DNA of 16,755 bases. It comes from Methanobacteriota archaeon (GTDB taxonomy: Archaea; Thermoplasmatota; Poseidoniia; Poseidoniales; Poseidoniaceae). Position 1 is the stretch's first letter, and each line of letters starts with the position of its first letter. Under the pieces are notes generated by a model. It did no database searches. It was given only the letters and a program-made list of their open reading frames with translations, and had not been told where the DNA came from. Shown piece after piece: positions 14,339-16,755 of this stretch. The position numbers were made by a program, and so were the translations under genes. The stretch is taken from NCBI GenBank assembly GCA_009936765.1, contig JAACDL010000198.1, positions 1-16,755 of the forward strand. Direction: 5' to 3'.

Positions 14339-15472
14339 TCAATTCACGAATTCGATATTACGTGACTTCAATGCTCGTAATTGCCTATTTTCACTAGCAC
14401 CATGAATTTGTTCTGACCTTACACCTGTTAGGACTAGCATGACTCGGATGTCTTCTCCAAGGCTCTCATCAACAGCAGCACCCCAGATGATTCTAGCATT
14501 ATCAGAGATTCTAGCTTGAATCAACTTGGCACATTTCTCTGCTTCGCCTAGTGTTAAGTTAGGTCCTCCAACAACATTGATCAATGCCCCTCTTGCGTCT
14601 GAAACATCTAGGTCTAGTAGCGGGGAATGTAGTGCTTCTAGAGTAGCGGCTTCAGCTCTTCCCGGGCCACTAGCGGCACCAAGTCCAATCATTGCGACTC
14701 CTGAACCTGAATTGATTACCGCCTTCAAATCTTCAAAGTCAAGATTGACCATTCCGTCAGTAGTCAGGAGTTCAGTAACTCCTGTGATAGCGCGAACCAG
14801 CAACTCATCTCCTACTCTAAATGCACTTGCAAGAGGTAAGTCTCTAACTCCATCAATCTCTAGTAAACGTTCGTTTGGAATAACTAGGATTGTATCACAG
14901 TATTCACGAAGTCTCTCAAGTCCCCATTCAGCATTTTGCTTTCTGAGTGTTCCTTCAGAGTTGAATGGGTAGGTTACAACCGCCACTGTCAATGCACCTT
15001 GCTCCTTAGCGAGCCTTGCGATATGTCCTGCAGCTCCGGTACCAGATCCTCCTCCCATGCCGGCAGTAATTATTGCCAATTGGGTGTCTTCTGTTATTCG
15101 TCGGAGATTGTTTTCACTTTCCAATGCAGCAGCTTCTCCTTTGGTAGGATCGCCACCAGCGCCACGCCCTCTCGCAGTCCTTCCGATTAGGACTTTATTT
15201 TCGAGTGGACTCATCAATAGTGCTTGAGCATCAGTGTTAATCGCGTGACCGGTAACATAGCGGTTCTCGAACAAACCTTCTTCGTGTAAACGACTGACTG
15301 CATTGCATCCTGCGCCTCCTGCGCCATACACTCTGATCCTAGGTTGTAGAGATTCAAGAAGTGAACGTAATTCTTCATCGTTCGAATCCATTTCTTCAAC
15401 GCTAGTTGGTCTAATGGCAGGTCCTTCTTCTTCTTCAGCAAGCTCAAGAACACGCTCGATGAGGTGACGCAT
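14339..15472 (-). CDS. ftsZ: Cell-division GTPase FtsZ (archaeal)
   Basis: A tubulin-like GTPase that polymerises into the division ring at mid-cell. The 377-residue product has a 45-residue acidic N-terminal extension typical of archaeal FtsZ, then the nucleotide-binding 'VYGAGGAGCNAV' (about 48-59), the tubulin signature G140-G-G-S-G-T-G146, and 'TYPFNSEG'. The T7 synergy loop is N243-L-D245-F-E-D248, with both acidic residues needed for GTP hydrolysis in the neighbouring subunit. This and the overall sequence separate it from CetZ. The C-terminal tail is short and ends '...RNIEFVN', as in archaeal FtsZ. I cannot assign it to FtsZ1 or FtsZ2. A GAGG about 11-14 bases before the ATG may be a ribosome binding site. 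It lies 78 bases downstream of radA on the same strand. Confidence 0.96.
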   Translation of the reverse strand: MRHLIERVLELAEEEEGPAIRPTSVEEMDSNDEELRSLLESLQPRIRVYGAGGAGCNAVSRLHEEGLFENRYVTGHAINTDAQALLMSPLENKVLIGRTARGRGAGGDPTKGEAAALESENNLRRITEDTQLAIITAGMGGGSGTGAAGHIARLAKEQGALTVAVVTYPFNSEGTLRKQNAEWGLERLREYCDTILVIPNERLLEIDGVRDLPLASAFRVGDELLVRAITGVTELLTTDGMVNLDFEDLKAVINSGSGVAMIGLGAASGPGRAEAATLEALHSPLLDLDVSDARGALINVVGGPNLTLGEAEKCAKLIQARISDNARIIWGAAVDESLGEDIRVMLVLTGVRSEQIHGASENRQLRALKSRNIEFVN

Positions 15473-15511
15473 ATTGCTTCATCCTCATTCCACCTACCTT
15501 GAATGTGCCGC

Positions 15512-15526
15512 CACCCCTAAGGGGTG
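15512..15526. repeat. GC-rich hairpin between radA and ftsZ
   Basis: CACCCC and GGGGTG are perfect 6-base arms around a 3-base loop. The hairpin lies 25 bases past the radA stop and about 40 bases before the ftsZ ATG. No U-run follows on the minus strand, so it is not a classic intrinsic terminator; a 3'-end stabiliser, an attenuating hairpin or a protein site are alternatives. Confidence 0.4.
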
Positions 15527-15550
15527 AGAAGGCGATTGTCGAGGTTGGCT

Positions 15551-16573
15551 TCAATCACGGAGACCGTCTTCACAGACTTGGTAGACACATTCGCCATCTG
15601 GCAAGTTTGGAGAATCTACGAGGCGAGCGATTCTGCGTCCGCCCTTTGCCTTACGAAGGTAGAGTCTGAATGTTGAAGCGTGCGCAAGAACGTGACCACC
15701 AATTGGCTTAGTAGGATCTCCCCACATAGCATCAGGCTTGCTCATTACTTGGTTAGTGACAAGGACCAGGGCATTGTTGACATCAGCAAGTTGTTTGAGG
15801 TCTTTCAGATGCCTGTTCAATTTCTGCTGGCGGCTAGCAAGCATTCCACGCCCGATGAATTCTGCACGGAAGTGACTAGTTAGAGAATCAACGATAATCA
15901 TCTTGACATTCATTCCTCTGCTCATTCGCTTAATTTCTTCAGCGAGAAGCATTTGGTGAGCGGAGTTGTATGCTCGAGCAACATGAATTCTTTCAAGAAC
16001 AGCTTCAGGATCAAGACCGTGGCCTCTTGCCATCTGAGTGATTCTCTCAGGACGGAACGTGTCTTCAGTATCGATGTAAAATACGTCTCCATCAAATCCA
16101 CCTTGTTCAACAGGCATTGTACAATTGACTGCTAGTTGGTGTCCAATCTGCGTCTTACCAGAACCGAACTCTCCGTAGACTTCTACAAGAGCTTGAGTTT
16201 CGAATCCACCCGCTAGTAGGTCATCTATTGATTGAACCATACTCGAGAGTTTCTGAACTTCTCTTCTCCTTTCTAGGAGCGCAGTTCCAGATACGAATCC
16301 GCCAATGTTAGCCATTTTCTTAGCAGCCTGTATGATTTTACTAGCAACTGCTTCTCCTAATTCGGCCTGTTCTGCAAGGTCGCCTGGGCTCATTACTGCC
16401 AATGCTAGTAACTCGTCGAAACCTGCTTCGCGCAACTTCTCTGCGGTAGCTGGTCCTACACCAGGGAGGTCTTCGATCCCTACCTCCGGCTCTTGTTCCT
16501 CTTCCATTGTGATAACCTCTGCTTCAGACGCCTCTTCTTTCTTCTGCTTGCTTGACTTGCTCTTTGCTGCCAT
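15551..16573 (-). CDS. radA: Archaeal recombinase RadA
   Basis: Forms ATP-dependent filaments on single-stranded DNA and catalyses strand exchange in homologous recombination and repair. The 340-residue product has normal RadA length. After a charged Lys/Glu tail (1-30) comes the helix-hairpin-helix DNA-binding domain (about 31-90, 'IEDLPGVGPATAEKL'), and the linker with F93, the expected place of the subunit-docking motif ('GGFVSGTALLERR'). The RecA core has Walker A G134-E-F-G-S-G-K-T141, E170 in 'DTEDTFRPER' (catalytic base region), Walker B 'MIIVDS' ending at D229, and the 'TNQVMSKPD' and 'PIGGHVLAHAST' loops. This is the main recombinase, not RadB, which lacks the N-terminal domain. The ATG start is clear; no Shine-Dalgarno site. 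It is probably the first gene of a radA-ftsZ transcription unit, unless the hairpin between them separates them. Confidence 0.97.
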   Translation of the reverse strand: MAAKSKSSKQKKEEASEAEVITMEEEQEPEVGIEDLPGVGPATAEKLREAGFDELLALAVMSPGDLAEQAELGEAVASKIIQAAKKMANIGGFVSGTALLERRREVQKLSSMVQSIDDLLAGGFETQALVEVYGEFGSGKTQIGHQLAVNCTMPVEQGGFDGDVFYIDTEDTFRPERITQMARGHGLDPEAVLERIHVARAYNSAHQMLLAEEIKRMSRGMNVKMIIVDSLTSHFRAEFIGRGMLASRQQKLNRHLKDLKQLADVNNALVLVTNQVMSKPDAMWGDPTKPIGGHVLAHASTFRLYLRKAKGGRRIARLVDSPNLPDGECVYQVCEDGLRD

Positions 16574-16594
16574 GAACCGAACTGTCTAGCCTAG

Positions 16595-16601
16595 GTATAT
16601 C
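16595..16601 (-). promoter_or_regulatory. Candidate TATA box of radA
   Basis: Read on the minus strand, GATATAC has its ATATA at 23-27 bases before the radA ATG (16573), where a TATA box for a leaderless or near-leaderless archaeal transcript should be. The BRE position upstream is pyrimidine-rich and does not match the usual purines, so support comes mainly from spacing. Confidence 0.4.
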
Positions 16602-16686
16602 AAAGAAATAAGGGGTCCTTACTATCTTCTTGAAAGTGGTATCTATTGAACCCACGCATTGTAAATGAAGCACTGCATGGTTGCAG

Positions 16687-16708
16687 TTTACTTTCACTTT
16701 ACTTTCAC
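16687..16708. repeat. Tandem 11-base repeat upstream of radA
   Basis: TTTACTTTCAC occurs twice in perfect tandem (16687-16697 and 16698-16708). Its core ACTTTCA also occurs inverted, as TGAAAGT, at 16631-16637. Together these give three half-sites upstream of the radA candidate TATA box. The rest of 16574-16755 holds no gene I can support. A regulator site is one reading; a chance short repeat is the other. Confidence 0.45.
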
Positions 16709-16755
16709 TCTGGGCGGGAGTTAGTTGGGTCTTCAGCACCTTCTGCGTATGCAAT

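Noticed and set aside
14341..14352. AATTC-AC-GAATT repeat after the 14338 stop as a fourth junction hairpin
   Set aside because: The two-base loop is too tight for a stable hairpin without opening the stem, so it was not counted with the other three.
14526..14972. 148-codon open frame on the plus strand
   Set aside because: Lies wholly antisense to the unmistakable ftsZ gene.
1..16755. CRISPR array, tRNA/rRNA gene, IS element or prophage
   Set aside because: Gaps are too short, and no spaced repeats, cloverleaf-like sequence, transposase, integrase or phage-like gene were seen.

Overview
The window looks like chromosomal DNA of a planktonic euryarchaeon, most likely Marine Group II (Candidatus Poseidoniia, Thermoplasmatota). 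This is inferred, not proven. The basis is an archaeal RadA recombinase and an archaeal-type FtsZ, a RecJ-like DHH phosphoesterase, a membrane-anchored double winged-helix regulator, many acidic proteins with D/E/S-rich linkers, a lipobox lipoprotein, and very tight gene packing with few Shine-Dalgarno sites. No rRNA, tRNA, CRISPR array, transposase, integrase or phage gene was seen. No stretch over 300 bases lacks a gene. The longest non-coding piece is the last ~180 bases, upstream of radA.

Layout. 1-1135 (+): a DUF2203-like protein, then a PduO-type cob(I)alamin adenosyltransferase. 1136-1582 (-): a Nudix hydrolase with an unusual Nudix box. 1635-3128 (+): a DHH/DHHA1 phosphoesterase, then a small lipoprotein. 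3250-5574 (+): an MMPL/RND exporter whose 3' end overlaps, tail to tail, a small DUF4079-like membrane protein (5536-5958, -). 5983-9441 (+): a protein of about 1150 residues, mostly helical, ending in a PIN nuclease domain with all four acidic residues; it is the least explained gene here. 9464-10699 (-): a strikingly bacterial-like NADP isocitrate dehydrogenase. 10776-11162 (+): an OsmC-family protein. 11164-12618 (-): two unrecognised acidic genes, 3 nt apart, that appear to share one small helical unit. 12735-14338 (+): the membrane winged-helix regulator, translationally coupled to a secreted, C-terminally anchored protein with a CxCH motif. 14339-15472 and 15551-16573 (-): ftsZ and radA, with radA upstream.

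Most of this is core metabolism and housekeeping: cofactor activation, the TCA cycle, redox defence, nucleotide clean-up, division and recombination. Strand alternates often. Four of the five convergent junctions have 0, 0, 1 or 22 bases between stop codons, and the fifth overlaps by 39. Inverted repeats straddle the stop codons at three of these junctions and may act as shared transcript-end signals. The parts most worth follow-up are the helical-PIN protein, the regulator plus CxCH pair, the paired acidic genes, and short repeat clusters upstream of radA, the lipoprotein and the regulator.
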